Of a DNA stretch of 64,000 nucleotides, positions 22,781-36,815 are shown piece by piece. Every line of letters starts with the position of its first letter. Within the stretch, counting starts at the first letter, position 1. Both the position numbers and the translations under genes were made by a program. The notes under the pieces were generated by a model. It worked only from the letters and a program-made list of their open reading frames with translations, did not search any database and was not told the origin of the DNA. Source of the DNA: Rhynochetos jubatus. Taxonomy: Eukaryota > Chordata > Aves > Eurypygiformes > Rhynochetidae. Where the stretch lies: positions 55,411,304 to 55,475,303 of the forward strand of contig CM050650.1 of the NCBI GenBank assembly GCA_027574665.1, given 5' to 3'.

Positions 22781-24844
22781 GGTAAGATCCAGCTGGCACT
22801 TGCGTCGAGCATTCTGGTATTATGAGTCCCCCATGTGAACGGGTAATACGTTGTTATATGTTATGACTGAAGTGTGGCTGCTGTGTCCTTAATACTGTAC
22901 ATTTAATTCTGCATGAATTTGTCCATCTAATAGATTTTTTCCTTCCTTTGTAATTTACAGGGCAGGAAGCAATTACTGTCTACCAACAATAAAAAGTGAG
23001 AAGATTAAAGAGTTGCTATATTGTGGCACCTCTGAAGCATTTGAGCTTATTCTGTTGCTGTGAGGAATAAGAAATAACACAAATAGATGAGATAGATTTA
23101 CCAAAACAAAATACAACTTCTTAAATGCTCGAAACAAAATTATCACCAACACAAAAGGCAAGGCCATGGATTTCTCACAGAACTGATTTCTCACACACTT
23201 CTGCCTATTACCTCAGAAATATGTCAATGAGCTTTTTTGCAAACACATATTATATGCAGCTGGCTACATGAATGTATTTCCTACGTTCCATGAGCCATGT
23301 TCTCTTGGCTTACTATTGATTGCATAGTCAGTACATGCAAATTTATCTATGGGACATTATCTGAATGAATAATTTATCTACTTTGGGATAATTTAGATAA
23401 TGTAGATATGTAAAACTTACTATTCACTATTTGTTTAGTCTTGATGACAGACACCTGCACATGAAGAAGGTCAGAAAGTTTTGCAGTCTACAAGCAGAAA
23501 AGACCCAAAAGAATGAGGAAAAGAACACAGTTCAGTTTTTCAATCTAATGTTAATACTTTATACCATTGTAATCTAACCAGTAGTTTGATTAACTGTCAC
23601 TGAAAGAATTTTTCCCTTGTCACATTTCTGATCATGATTCCTGTGGCTGCATTAGAAAGCCAATGTGACCACACAGTTGGATTATGTCCTTCGCCCTGCA
23701 TTTTCTGGCCTCCTCCCTTACATCAAGTCCTGTGACTTCGTGTTGAACTGCATTAATTTGCTACACTGGGCCTAAGTGTCTATGGCCAGAAATGAAGGAA
23801 GAGCAAGACCGCTCAGTCTGGCAGAAGTTTGCCATTACTACCCCTTGGCCATAAAGAAAAATGTCAACCTTCGTAGCCTTTAACACTGAATTTTCAGAAG
23901 CAGTGTGTAGGGATTACTTAATAGAGGTGCTGAACACTTATGGCTCTCCTTGAAGTGAACAAGAACTATAGGATCTAAGAAATTTGAAATCAGTTTGAAA
24001 ATCAGTTTGGTGGAGTTGTCTCAAACTGTGTCCTTTATATAACAATCTGTTTGGGTTCTATTTCTTATTAGTTTTATCTTCTATTACTTAAACTTTCAAC
24101 TATATTTTTAGTATATGTAATTTACTCTTTCTGGAGATCTCTAAGACAAATGTAATATATGCTATATTTTATATCACTGTCTGTCAACAGGGCCTGGCAT
24201 TATAAATCTGGCACACACCTAAAAACTAGGGTACATGGCATTGCCAGATTTCACTGCTCTGTTTCAAACTATAATGTTTATCACATAGTTTACTGTTCAT
24301 TAATATTCAAAGAATGAATTGGCGTGCAAAGTTGAATTCGGCACTTTGCAGAGTACAAGTGTGAGTCAAGTACCTCAGCTAGAGCGCTATTACCCAACAA
24401 ACTACCCAGATTTTGTGTAGCAGCATATTTCTGTGCATCCATCTTGCCTCATTTTGACTGAAAGGACAAACTAAAGCATGCCTTTAGGTCTTTGAGGTCT
24501 GTGTCTTCCCTACTAGGGTCCAGACCTCTCAAGTCTGAAACGATACAATTTGTTATCAATTTTACTTAACAGAGGAAGAGGAGTATACAACAAGCTTCAA
24601 AGCACAGGTATTCTGTTGACCTGAGAGCACTAGAGTGCTGTCAACACTTTTAGCAGCCCAGCTCTGTGGCCGAAATACAGCTCTTCTTGAATGCAATGAC
24701 TGGTTGGTATGACGTGTTCAGACTATTTGCCTTCTGTCATGCTTTTGTCACCTGTCCTTTGATTGGTAACACTCAGTCATGTGCTTTTGGCTTACTCTTA
24801 ATGCTTTCAAGCATATGATTTTCAAGTCATATTTGAATTTCTGG

Positions 24845-24869
24845 GATGCATGCTCCTTGTGCATGCATC
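24845..24869. repeat. Perfect 9-bp inverted repeat, 7-nt loop
   Basis: GATGCATGC at 24845-24853 is mirrored by GCATGCATC at 24861-24869. Each arm is itself part of a GCATGC palindrome, so alternative pairings exist. Function unknown. Confidence 0.7.
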
Positions 24870-27800
24870 AGCTAGGACTGGTGCTTCTGTCTTTTCAGCT
24901 GTCTCACCAAAACATGTGAAAGCCTTGGACTTGCTTTCGTCTGTTGCTGATAGAGCAGGCTAGCTGTGACCTGCAAGGGAGTGGATCTGCGTGTATTACT
25001 GGGACTGTGCAGGTCCCATGTACTGGCGGTTTGGTTTGATGAAACTGGCTTAAGCACAAATGGGTCCGTACGTTTAGGAAGACTTTTTTTGATTTTACTG
25101 GGCATTGTGCACCATTAGTCCAAGGACCGCAGGGGGTCTGTTCCTAGGGTTTAGTGATTTGGGGCAAGAACAAGGAGCTGAGGATAAACCATATCTCTAG
25201 GGCAAGTACACAAGCATTTTACATGCAGGTGTCAGTGTTTCCCAAGTGCCTAGTTCCTTCCCTGCTGCTCATATCGTGTCTTTGTGCTTGGCACCTCTGC
25301 CAGGACTTTTTCTTCTATTCTTGCCAGCAGCTGATACAGAGTGGTTTGTAAATGACCTGGGTGGTAAATTCTTTGGGAAAGACTTTTGTCTCTTCTCTGT
25401 GCTTTGCATCAGATCTTTCAAGAGGTCTGCATGCACTTTGATGAACTTTAAAGCACTACCATAAGCAGTGTTTTATTTCACCAGGTTCTGTTTTCCTTTA
25501 GCCTAGAGCCCTCTGATTTCTTTGTTGGGACCATATGTGACTGTACCAGTGTTTTGTTTCAAAAGTTCATTTTCAAATGCGGCATATGCCTTAAACTTAC
25601 ATTTTCAGTTTAAAATGTCATTTTAAAGAAAAATAGCCATTTGAAATAATAGATGGGTTTAGACTGGAATTTTTGAAACAATGTTATCTATCTAAATTGT
25701 AACGTTGTGTTATACAGTCTGCATTCCTCTTTAACATATTTGTTGAGGTTGGTGTAAAGGATAAGATTTATATCTTTCAAACATTTTTCTTTAAAAATGT
25801 CTTGTCTAATGTTGGTCATTGAAAGATTTTCCTAGGAATTTAATGAAGCGTTGGGTAGTCGGATAGACTGCAGTCTTAACATATGCCTCTGAATTAGTTG
25901 GAAAAGGGGCTTGCCCAAGAATAAAAGGAACACATGAGCCCATAGAAGTCCTATAAAGTTCTGGTGAAGGAAGATTTATGATCAATTCCTGTGTTTTTGC
26001 TGGCATTTACCTTTGAAATAGTCTGGAGGTAAGTGTAAGAATCTGACAGCACTTCCTGAAACACCCTTTTCCAATCTACTGAGTGCATTTAACCTTTTCT
26101 TTTCAGATGGTAGGATTGTGCTAGTTTGTCTGAATGTTAAAAAAAAAAAATAAAATAGCCTAGTGACTGAGTAATTCTGAACAAAGTTTGCTAGGAACAG
26201 TGAAACCTGGAGGAAAGATGACTTCTGGATGTGTTATGTTTTTGTATGAAAGGCTGAATTTCAGCTTTTTCACAAAAGCCATATTTTAATTCTAAGACTC
26301 ATGCAGTGGTACGACTGTTAAACTGTCTGAGGCATAGCATTACTTTAATGGAGACGAGGGTGACTAGATAGTTCTAAAAGTGTGAAAGCTGTGGAGGATA
26401 TACAGCAGAGGTTGTCAGCAGAAGCTGGCCTTCTGTGGTTTTGGTTTTTTTTGGTTTTCTTTTTATTTTTTTTGTGTGCATGTGTGCTTCCAGCTTTTCA
26501 AATGTATTTTATTCTTCAGATTGTTTACACTAAAGTGAGGTGTCCTGTGTCCATGCTTCCAGACTGTTTGCCTGCTGGGCCCTCCACTTTGACACACTTG
26601 TGGGCACAGCTGATTGCCACACTCAGGCCCCAGTTGCTTCTGTCCCCAGAGCTACACAGCCACACACCAACTCAGTGTTGCTGCCAGAAAATCATATCTA
26701 TGTGGTGCCCAGAAGCACTTTGTCTGTCAACAGTTTTTTCATCAAATTTGTCATGCTTTTAGACAGTGGATTAAGGTTTTTCCTCGTATTATGTGACCCT
26801 TTATACACCACAGTCTGTGGGATTGCCTAACTGAATGAAAGAGAGAGTGTTGGAGACAGTGCCCAGGCAAAACCATGCCTGGCAGGAGATAGAAACTGGC
26901 AGAGAAACCGTGAACAAGTTGGCTGGTCATTATTTTGGATCCTGAAGAACTGGATCAAAATATTTATTTCACTGATGTTCTTCCTTAAAGAGTAAGAGGA
27001 TCATCCAGTGATCAGGGATTCAAAAGATATATCAAAATAATAATTTTCAGAGATTTTACTCTAAAGATAAAATAGTACCATTAATTTTTAAATAAGCAAA
27101 TGGTATCTGCCAGTTGGTAAAAGCAGCAAAGATCTGTAAATGTGCCATGTGAAACGTAAGTATGTAAGAAAATGTTTTTTCTAGTGCTGCTTACCACAAC
27201 AGAATCTGAAACATTAAATATTTCTCAGACTTACTAAGGGTGAGTGCAGTCCCCAGCCTCTAGGAAAGAGAAATCTAATGCACAAGTACAATAACAGGGG
27301 AATTGCTAAGTAGGGAAAAGGACTGAAGAATAAAGAACGTAATCTAAGAAGGAGAGAAGATCATAAGCTAGATACAAGTCAACAGAGTAATCTTTTGCAG
27401 AAAAGGCAAATTTTACGCTGTGAACAGAAAAACAGATGAACAGGTCAATGTGCTGTTTTAGGACAGTTTTTAGAGTTTTATGCCCACTAAGGGGCAACCA
27501 AAGTTCTTATGAGAGCAGCAAGAGGATGGGAGAATTAGAGAGGAGACTCTGGAAGGGAGGCTGGTGGCTGAGAAGTGTCATAGCAGGAACCTTACCAGGA
27601 GAAAATGTGTACTAAGAGGGCAGCGGCTGAATTGTTCTCTGGGCTAACTGGAAAGAGCTGAGGACGAATGAGCTTAATTTCCAGCAGAGAGGACATAGAC
27701 TGGACATTAGGTAGTGAAGCAGCAAGCAGTCCACAGAGAGAGGCTTAAATGTTGGAAATTTTGTAAGGGCAAGTTAAAACAAGTTTGTGTAGGTTTGGGC

Positions 27801-27947
27801 AGGTCTATATATATAGTCTTTAAGAGATAATCTGTTCCTGCACTACTGAATGTTAGAATATAGTGATTGCAGAGTATGTAATTGCTGTGGGTCTGTTTAT
27901 GTCACTTTCACATGGAGAGTGCAGGGCAGTTTGACTCCTGGTAGTGT

Positions 27948-28295
27948 ATATAGCAGCCTTCCAATACCTGAAAGGGGCCTACAAGAAAGCTCAGGGGGTG
28001 TGTGTCTTTTTACAAGGGTCTGTAGTGACAGGATGAGGGGTAACGGGCTTAAATTGAAAGTGAGGAGATTTAGATTGGATATCAGGAAGAAATTCTTCAT
28101 GGAGAGAGTGGTAAGGCACTGGAACAGGTTGCCCAGAGAAGCTGTGGATGCCCCATCCCTGGACGTGTTCAAGGCCAGGCTGGATGAGGCGGTGAGCAAC
28201 CTGGTCTAGTGGAGGGTGTCCCTGCCCATGGCAGGGGGTTGGAACTAGATGGTCTTTAAGGTCCCTTCCAACACAAAACATTCTGTGATTCTATG
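27948..28295 (+). mobile_element. CR1 LINE 3' end, sense to ESR1
   Basis: A 5'-truncated CR1 copy of about 350 bp. It encodes the C-terminal tail of ORF2: [20 protein letters not shown], then [20 protein letters not shown] and the end AVSNLV, with the stop at 28207-28209. A short 3' UTR follows (ccctgcccatggcagggggt, then ggtcccttccaac) and the tandem 3' tail attctgtg-attctatg ends at 28295. The intact frame and clear tail make it the youngest-looking CR1 in the window and the only clear one in the same orientation as ESR1. The 110-150-residue open frames here are retrotransposon sequence, not a host gene. Confidence 0.92.
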
Positions 28296-29997
28296 TGCTC
28301 ATGGAACATGGGGGGCAAGTCAAAGGAAAGTAGGGTTGCATATTAAGATTAACAGGAGCTAAGTAATCATGACAGACTGGGTTACAAGGGTACAAAGAGG
28401 GGCAGAAAAGTGGAACCTTCCTGCCCAGGACATGAGGAAAGTAAGTAGCAATGGAGGGAGAAGGAGAGCTTTGGATAAGGTGGCTGTGGGGAGCCTGGGC
28501 ATGGGAGAAGAAGCCAGGCAGAGTCATGCCAGGCACCAGAGGAGAGGAGGTGGTCTTTTCTGGACAGGGAGACTGAGACTGGAAGGAAAAGCCCAAAGGT
28601 GGAGGTAAGCGTAAGAATGGGACAAGAGGAGCTGGGTGAGTCAAGCAAAAGTACGTGGTGAACAGCTGTGAGAGGACAGAGCAGACTTTCCCACTGACAC
28701 GAGTGGCAGCAACCACTGTGTATTTACTAGCTTTTGCTTCTTCTCCTAAACTGGAGTAAAATAAAGGACTTCTAGTGTCACCATTTACCGCTGGTAGCAA
28801 GTATCACTGACATCCTTTGCTGCTCAGGAATGAGAGTGATCTGCCATCACCTGCCATGTTACGGCAAGTGAGCGGAGTATCCAAGATGTCCCAGCCCTAC
28901 TGTCTGCGACTACAAATATGAGGCAGAAGGATAATGTCTTTGTTTTTCAAGATGTCCTCCTTAGAAATGAAGAAGCTACATGCACAAAAAAACGTTATTT
29001 GCAAACTTGTATTTTTAATAAGCCTAAATTAAGGTGACCTATGCAAATCTTATTTGGTGCCTTTGTGATCATTATTATAATTATTTTCATAATTACAAGA
29101 TAATCATAAGTGGACTGCTATTTCAATATATGAAAAGGATTAACTCTGGAACATATCATGTTCATATAGTGAAATATGTCACTGTTTGTAAATTCTCTAC
29201 ACCTTTCTTGCAAAGACTGGTAATTAAAAAAATGAATGAAGAAAAAATTTCAGGAAGCATTATGTGAAGGCAGCTGATTGCTGGCCTGAAGAGCTAAATT
29301 CTCTGTCTAATTCTGCTACAAATGCTTCTGTGAAGTTCAGAAATCGTTTAACTCAAACTCCTCACAAGCAGCCTTCTGTTGTATTGTAATTTTTGGTTTT
29401 TTTGTGCTGAATGGAAGTACTACAGTCTGATTTATCTAAGTGTTACATTTACCCTTGCAGTTGCAGACAAGGGAAGTCGCACTCTGAACATTCAAAATGC
29501 TATTTAATGGTGGGTACTTTTAACTCAGGTTGCACATAATTCAGTGTATGCCTTTAACCTTAATCTCTCTCAGCCTCAATTTTATCCTTTCAACTCACAA
29601 GAGTATTGGAAAAATACATTCATCAGCACCTGTCAACCCCTAAAATGCTATAGTGATATGGGAATACTGGAAGAAATTAATTCGGATATTATAGCTCAAT
29701 TCGGATAGTGTGCTGATAGTAAGATGCTAGACACTGAACAGTCAGGCAAAAAGCCCACACAAAGACAGAACAGTTGCTCAATTAATGTATTCTTTTTATT
29801 CTGTGAACTGGTGAGCTGTTGCCCTGTGAAAATTACGGTCATATAATTAAAGGTAACATACATACGCATAGGATGGATAAATGAAGGTTTCAGTTGCATT
29901 TGTAAGGTGCAGTTCAGCCATATGCTAAATTTAAAATCTTACGCTTCTTTTAATGTATATTCATATGCAGCGTGTGTGTGGGTGTTTCTGCATTCAC

Positions 29998-30037
29998 CTT
30001 ATGTACAAAAAGAAATTATTAACCTTTTGTACATAAG
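29998..30037. repeat. Perfect 13-bp inverted repeat, 14-nt loop
   Basis: CTTATGTACAAAA at 29998-30010 is exactly complementary to TTTTGTACATAAG at 30025-30037. No target-site duplication or larger element was seen around it. It could be a small hairpin in the pre-mRNA or chance in AT-rich DNA. Confidence 0.75.
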
Positions 30038-33000
30038 AAAAAAACCCCAGAAAATTGCCATTGCTTCAGAACTGTTTGAATTCTGGGTTACTCCATGAGG
30101 TACAGATAAACCACCACTCTTTGCTTAAGACTACTTAAATGACCCTGTAATTGAGTTGTAGTTTAGATTCCAGTAGCACTGAGAAATAGAATGAAACAGA
30201 ACTAAGTTCTCCATATTTATTTCAAAGTTGTGGGGTTTTTTTGGTGTAAATTTAAATTTCAGACCCACTGAACTCACAAATGCATAGACCTTTTTCCGCT
30301 TTTTAAAGCCACCCCCTACACCCCACCCCCCTGCCATCCCCAAGAAAACCTTCCACATTTTTCAGAAAGTTGGGCAAACTTTTATGTTGCCAAGGGGATC
30401 ATCTGCAAAATTATTATCTCACATTTATAAACCATGGAAAACTAATCCCAGTTTTAAGGGACAGAAAGGATGTGCAAATGGCATGGTTTAATTTTGGCAT
30501 ATCCAGATGTAGTATTTCCGTCACTTATTTTAAAATTAACCAGAGTTAAGGATGAAGGAAGATGATAAAACTAATGTCAAAGGAAATGTTTAATTTCATG
30601 TGGAATAAGAAGTTTTGATGACCTAAGAAGATACGCTTTTGTTTTCATCTTGACAGAATCTGTCCTCAACACTACAATTTCTTGGTCAATACAGAGCTAT
30701 TTTTCCTAAGTTATTTTACTTGTGTTACCAAATAAAATTGTATTTTATTCTAGCTTTGAAGAAAACATTCCAGTGTCTTCTGACTATAAAATAATTTTTC
30801 TGGTATATTGTGAAACACTCTCAGTACTGTCAGTATTTTAATATTATTTTATTATTCAACTTTCTTATAACTTCATTACTTTTTTTTTTCTTAAATTTCT
30901 CTCCTGTCAGTTTTCTTATTTTTCTTTTTCCTGCACTGAGCCCTGTGATTTTTTTCAGTTGGTTTTCTTGATTTCTTCTTTTCTTAGTTGGCCTTCACAT
31001 ATATCTTCTGTTATTTTAAAAAGTAGTTCCTCACATTGTCTCTCCTTATTCCTCTATGTCAATATTTCTCCACTTCATCCATTCACTGTACTAGCTTAAG
31101 ATCTTCTACTCAGGTAGTCCTGTTTAGGTGTTCCTGCACTCACCCTGAAGGAGAAGAGTAGATACGAGCCAAATCCATGAAACGAATGAGATGAAGCAAC
31201 TGGAGGTGCATTTTTGCAACATGAAGGTCTCCTCCCACATTGCTGTCAGAGGTGGCAAGGGAGCTGCCTGCAGCTCTGCTCTGGTGGCCCTCCTGGTTGC
31301 ACCCTGTGTTTGCCGTGGTGGAAAGGCTTGTGAAGGCATAGTGAGCTGTGCAAGGCTGTGGGAGACGGAAGGGGCTGGCCATGATGTCCAGGTAGAGATC
31401 TAAATTACAGGCCAGTCCTTCTCATCTTGCATCTTATTTTCACTCAGGAGTGTCAAACTTTCACAGCTATGTTCATCCCATATAGAAATTCTAGATGAAC
31501 TTAATTGTCATGTTTAGTGAGGTAGGCACTACGTTGTAAGGGAGATTATTGTTGTCTAAGGGAAATGCTTATTATTCTCATTTTTGATGCTCCAGCCAGA
31601 GACATTAACTTGCTGATGATCAGGAAATAAACTGAGCATAGTGGGTCAAGAAAGGCCTGCATGTATATTAGTTACCTAAATAAGACCAGAGCGTGGGTGC
31701 AAACACCAGCAAGATGGCTCTCACCCCTTAATAGCCTCATACTCCCAGGCACAGTTTGGCCTGGCTATGTAATCCTTGCCCAGGGCATGGTTTGAGCAGA
31801 AGTTGTACAAGGGCCCTTCTCCCTTGGTAGCATAGACAAAACCATCCTGTTATGGGGAGGAGACTTTAGCTGTGCGAGTGAAATGTGCTCACAGCCATGG
31901 GTGGGCAATCACTTGCAATCAGGCCCTGGAGTGAGCCCCAGCTGACCCTCGTCACCCATGGAGGATCAGCTGAGGAGGGATGCTGGCTCTTGGTCCCATC
32001 ATTAGAACCCACCCTCACTGCTATAGCCCAACTTGTGCCAGTGCTGGCTTGGTGTGTGGTCACCTCCCCAGTGGCCTGAAACAGCCTGTGACCTGTCTGC
32101 TGGATATACAACTCAGTGTAAGAGTTTATCTCTCCGTTGTCAAGTTTTATTTATCTTAATTACAACCCTAGCCTTTTTGAGATATTTGTTTTAAGCCAAC
32201 ATTTTCATTTGGATGGATATGATTATTTTTCAGATTCATTGGAGTTACTTTCTGAGAGTACAGTTTTTAGATGTTTAATGTACTTGGCAATTTTTGCATA
32301 CTTAGTCATTCCTATTCCAGTACTTCTCCTTGAGATGTCTTTAAAGTATTTTCAAGCGCTTAATTCTGTTCAAATGATCTTTCATAAATATTTTGCCCCA
32401 TGTGGAAAATCACATTCTAACTGCAAGTTAATTAATTTCATATTGAATTGTAGAATGGTATTATAATAAGTCCAAGGCGTGGAAAAGCATGTGTGCTAGA
32501 CCTTGACTGCATTTGAAATGGTGAATAGTTTTGAGGCATTTTACACTGGGAACTTCCATCCATTCTGGTATGAAAGATTTATCAGCTACGGATTAAATTT
32601 TCTTGTATTAAAGTAAATTCAGAAAACTAGAATTTCTCAAGGTGTTGTCTTTGAGTGTTTAAATAACTTTTCCCTTAAGCCTTTTTACCTATGAAATTTA
32701 TTTCAGATAAAGCTGGGGCTGTGAATAAATAGGGCCTTACCTTGCTGTTGGGTGGGCTGTGTACTGTAGGTTATTCTAAATTCATCCTGCCTGACAGTCA
32801 GATTACCGTGATGTAATACACTGAGTTTACATTACAAAACTGTAAATCCCTCATGCACATTCTTTTTACCTTAATCTCTTGGCTGATTCAGAGTTGCAGG
32901 TGATGAGAGAATATTTAAAACAGAAGCATCTTGTTGCTAACACATTTATAGAAGAGCAGACTCAGTGCGACATAGGCGAAAAATATGAAAGTGAGTGTGG

Positions 33001-34141
33001 AAGACAAGTTGGTCCTGCTCTGTAGGTTTCAAAACACTTTTCATTTTATGTCTGCTGTGTTATTACATTTGGAAACAAGCAGCAAATTCTGAGGTTTTTT
33101 TTGCTTTCTAATCTGTTCTGTTTTGGTGGGGGCCTTGGAGAGAGGGCTTTATCTGGGGTTTTCTTTCTTTTTGATTTGTGTTTCTCTTTGGTAAACATAG
33201 TTGACAAGAACTTTTGGTCTTTTTTTTTTTTTGTTGTTGTTACTGTTTGCATAGATTACAAAGGAAGATGTTGAAAAGGTTCAGCTATTGTATTTTGGGA
33301 ATGATGATCTTGCCAAAGTTATTTAAGTTGGGTTAGGTTATTGCACTATGTTCTCCAGAAGGCTAACTCTTGAAACCTAACTGAAAACTGGATGAAGAGC
33401 AGACTGTTATTTTTTTTGTCAGGACGCAGCACCAGTGGTCTGTGATGTGCACTAACTCCAGCTAATGTCTGGATGAAATTTGAGATGTTGTTTTGATATA
33501 GCAAGCTCTGTGTTATTGGGATACTCTTTTCCCCAAAATAATTCCTCCTCAACCTTCTCTAGTATGTACTAGGATCTATTTATTACCAGCTTTCATTTCC
33601 ACTGTATAAATGGGAAGAGGTGTCAGGATGTTGTTTCTGGGGAGGATAGGGCCAGGGGTATTTTAGTGTGCTTCCCACTGCAGTTCACAAGAGTCTGAAT
33701 GCGATGACTACAAGACCAGTTTGCGATGCGCAAGTGGCACTGATGCTGGGAGTGGGAAGCCCCAAGGCCATCTTTAGGTTCGTTTTGTTTTGTGAAGGTC
33801 TACGTTAACAGATTTATAGTGCTCTTTCAATGTAACAAGTTTGTGTGAGGGAAGGCAACGGAGGCCTAAGTGAAATGTGAAATGAGTGGGCAGATGTGAG
33901 CAGTGACTTTGCTCCCCGGTCTGTTTGTGATCCCTCGTATCATGGATCCTGTGTGAGCTTACATGGAGCGCCCTGCCTCATTGCTTCCGCCTGCAGCCTC
34001 CCGTTGAGAAAGCGGCCTCGTCCTGTGAATGAGGATGGACAGGACCTGGAGGACAGACTGCCCACAAGTAACAGGGCAAAAATATGAAAAGATAGAAAAG
34101 GCTTTTTTCATGTGTGTGTGTTTCAGGCTATTTTTCCAGTC

Positions 34142-34156
34142 TTTTTTTTTTTTTTT
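34142..34156. repeat. Poly-T tract
   Basis: Fifteen T in intron 1, followed by AT-rich DNA. Confidence 0.8.
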
Positions 34157-36815
34157 AATTATTCTTAAATACAATTTTAATAAAAATGTATTTGTGACCC
34201 TAGCCTTGATCTGAATGAAGAAAAATATTCTGAAAAGATGAAAATTTGAAGTATCTGGAATGAGTGATGACTGATAGTTTTTGGCACTTCTTTATTTTGT
34301 TTTTACCTATTTGGTGAAGTGTTTTCTTTTGTAGGCAACTAGGAAACTAGGATTGCTTTAGTAAGTGTGTGTGCTGGAAAATGACTACACACCTGCAAAA
34401 ATATGTGATTGTTTTGGAACTTGAGATTTTTTTCCTTTTACTGTTTTTTAAAGTACTTTTATTTGAAAGATAATGTAAAAGTTAGACTTTATAAAAATTG
34501 TAATTTTTTGTACTTACTGATATGAAAAGTATTTTGGGCACCTTAATTTGCATTACATATTTATAACAATTTTGAGAAAAAAAAGAAGAGGAATATCAGG
34601 TTGTCATATATAGCTAACAGTCTAGTCTATTGCTGTTAAAATTATATTGACAGTTATTTGCTGGCTTACTGTTTTACTTCAAATATTTAAAACACTCTCG
34701 TAGTTACATATACCTAAAAGTATGTTTGTTAAAAAAGCCACATCATGGTTAATTTAAAGTTACACTGAGAGGATGGATTAGGTAATCTAGTTGCAGGCAG
34801 AGGAGAATGGGGTGGAAAAGATAAGAAACAAAAGCTTTGATCAGTGCTCAGTAGAAAAAAATAAAGAAGTCAATTAAATGAGGCACTGGGATAAAGCAAA
34901 TTCAAAGGAAGATTCAGGACCTGGAGAAGAATAAAAAACTGCCTAGGTTTGGTGGGTTGGAAAAATGTAGCTACATGAAAAATGGATGTGTTTTATGCAT
35001 AATGATTTATTGTTGATTTTGCTTTCACCTTTTCACAGTTTGACATCTAAAATATTCAAGGATCTGTTTTCCCTACCTAGTTTGTTAAACTCATGTTGTC
35101 AGAATTGTGATATTCTCCAGTTTCCCCTTCTCACTAAAAAGCCAGAGTTGTGCCATGTCACCACCATTTGCAGTTTCTTCTGTCTTGCACAAGTCCCAAG
35201 GAAACAAAAATTAGTTAGCTGGTATACAAAGCTTGATAAAGAACTTCCGGTTTTAAAATGTAATTTTCCTGAATTATGACAGTAGCAGTTTCTGCTATCT
35301 AAGATGGCAAAGCCTCATGTTTCTCTAATAACTGATATTCATTCAGAGCCAAGTAAATGAAAATATATCATATTCATGGACAGAAATTATATATAAAAGG
35401 TCTCGAGGGGATGGCTGATGGCATGGATGGCTGGCATCCAGGTGGCTTTGTCTGGTAGAAAGCTTTTGGGTGTTGAGATGGACTGCAGCAGGAGATGTCG
35501 GGGAACTTTGACCAAATGAAAGAATATTGTTGGGCATTCATAGAGTAATCAGAAAGCTGCTGGGGAGTATTGGTTTGGAGCAGGGAGGTGCTGTTGGTGC
35601 CAGATGCCTAGGTTCATGAAAACAAAGGAAGTTTTGCTCCACTGAAGAAGGAAATAAGTCAAAATTAGATATGTAGGAAGAAATGTGACAGAGAGAGCCC
35701 TCAGTCTCCTAGGCTTGAAAACAGGATATGTTTGACTGAGAAAATACTGGGACTCTGGGGAGATGAGAGCCACCTGTTTACTAACCAGCAATTAAAACAC
35801 GCATGGTAAGTGGATAATTACTGTAAACAGTAGGATTTTTCATGCTTTAGTTCTCTGATGCTCACACCCAATTCTATTTGTCTGCTGGACAATTTGTAGT
35901 GTAGACTCTTATTGGAAAGCATATTTCACAAGAGCTGCTTGCTATCCAGGACCAATCCCAGAATATGTTGGTGGCTCCCTTGGTAATTTCACATCGTCTC
36001 ATCTTTTTGAATATTGTTTATCGTGCCTGCAGCAGCTACCCATAATAACCTCTTACCAGATTCACTAGATGTGAATTCATTGCCATTTGCACTACAGATT
36101 TGCTCTGTTTTCATTCAGCAGCATACTGCACGTGGGGGTCATGTGCATGTCTAGTATGTCTGTTGTGTCTAGTACATGTCTAGTAACATGTATGTTACAG
36201 AACAGAAATTCTTTGGCAATTCTTTTTAATAACTTCTGACTTTTCTTGTTATGCTAACATGATTTCTTGAGTTTTATGAATGGTATTGTAATGAGAATAG
36301 GGACTGTATTATGCATAGTTATATCTTTCACAATGTAAGGAAAGTTTGCATCCCTAATTGGGCAATATACTTGAAAACAACCTGGTTAATAATTTAAGTG
36401 ACTTGCAAATTCAGGTACAAACATTAAGTGATTTTTGCCTTAGATTCTCAAACTACCTCCTGATAATGCAGTCATGCTGAACCCTTTGGACAGGAGCAGG
36501 TACACACACAAAAAAATTGCTTATTTTTCTGTATCCCCTTGTAATATCTTGAGAAAAAAATGATTAATTTATCAAATAGCTTTTTTTATTGTTCATGGTA
36601 CAATGCCTAATAACATCAGACTGATTTGTGAGAAATTCCCCTGTATCTTATGGCTTCTACACTTTTCCAATTATAACAGGACAGAGGGTGATAAAAGGAG
36701 TATTTTTTTGTCCATCTGTCATTTCAAAATTACATTTGGTCTTCTTGCACTCTACAAGAGTGGATGAGACTTAACCTCACAGAAAGAATTATGCTTGTTT
36801 TTTTGCTATTAACAG

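Larger units (their letters stand above)
7017..36815 (+). other. ESR1: ESR1 intron 1 (29.8 kb)
   Basis: Bounded by the donor gtaaat and the acceptor ttgctattaacag. It contains a (GGGGT)n tract, a (AAAAC)n repeat, poly-T, poly-C and poly-A tracts, three CR1 fragments (15335-16325, 17405-18215, 27948-28295) and an LTR fragment (17090-17403). The blocks 7800-15330, 18250-27940 and 28300-36760 show only AT-rich unique-looking DNA, scattered short open frames without domain signal, and perfect hairpins at 24845-24869 and 29998-30037. Two purine-rich stretches, about 18280-18840 and 28300-28680, keep long frames open on the minus strand through composition alone. A relatively GC-rich block at about 31190-32110 could be an unassigned old repeat. 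No other gene is supported. Confidence 0.9.

Noticed and set aside
27850-28209. 119-codon + strand frame as a host gene
   Set aside because: Its C-terminal half is CR1 ORF2 tail sequence and ends with the CR1 stop and 3' UTR; the N-terminal part is chance read-in.
31190-32110. GC-richer block as an unannotated gene
   Set aside because: Short frames on both strands with no domain or splice logic; more likely an old unassigned repeat.
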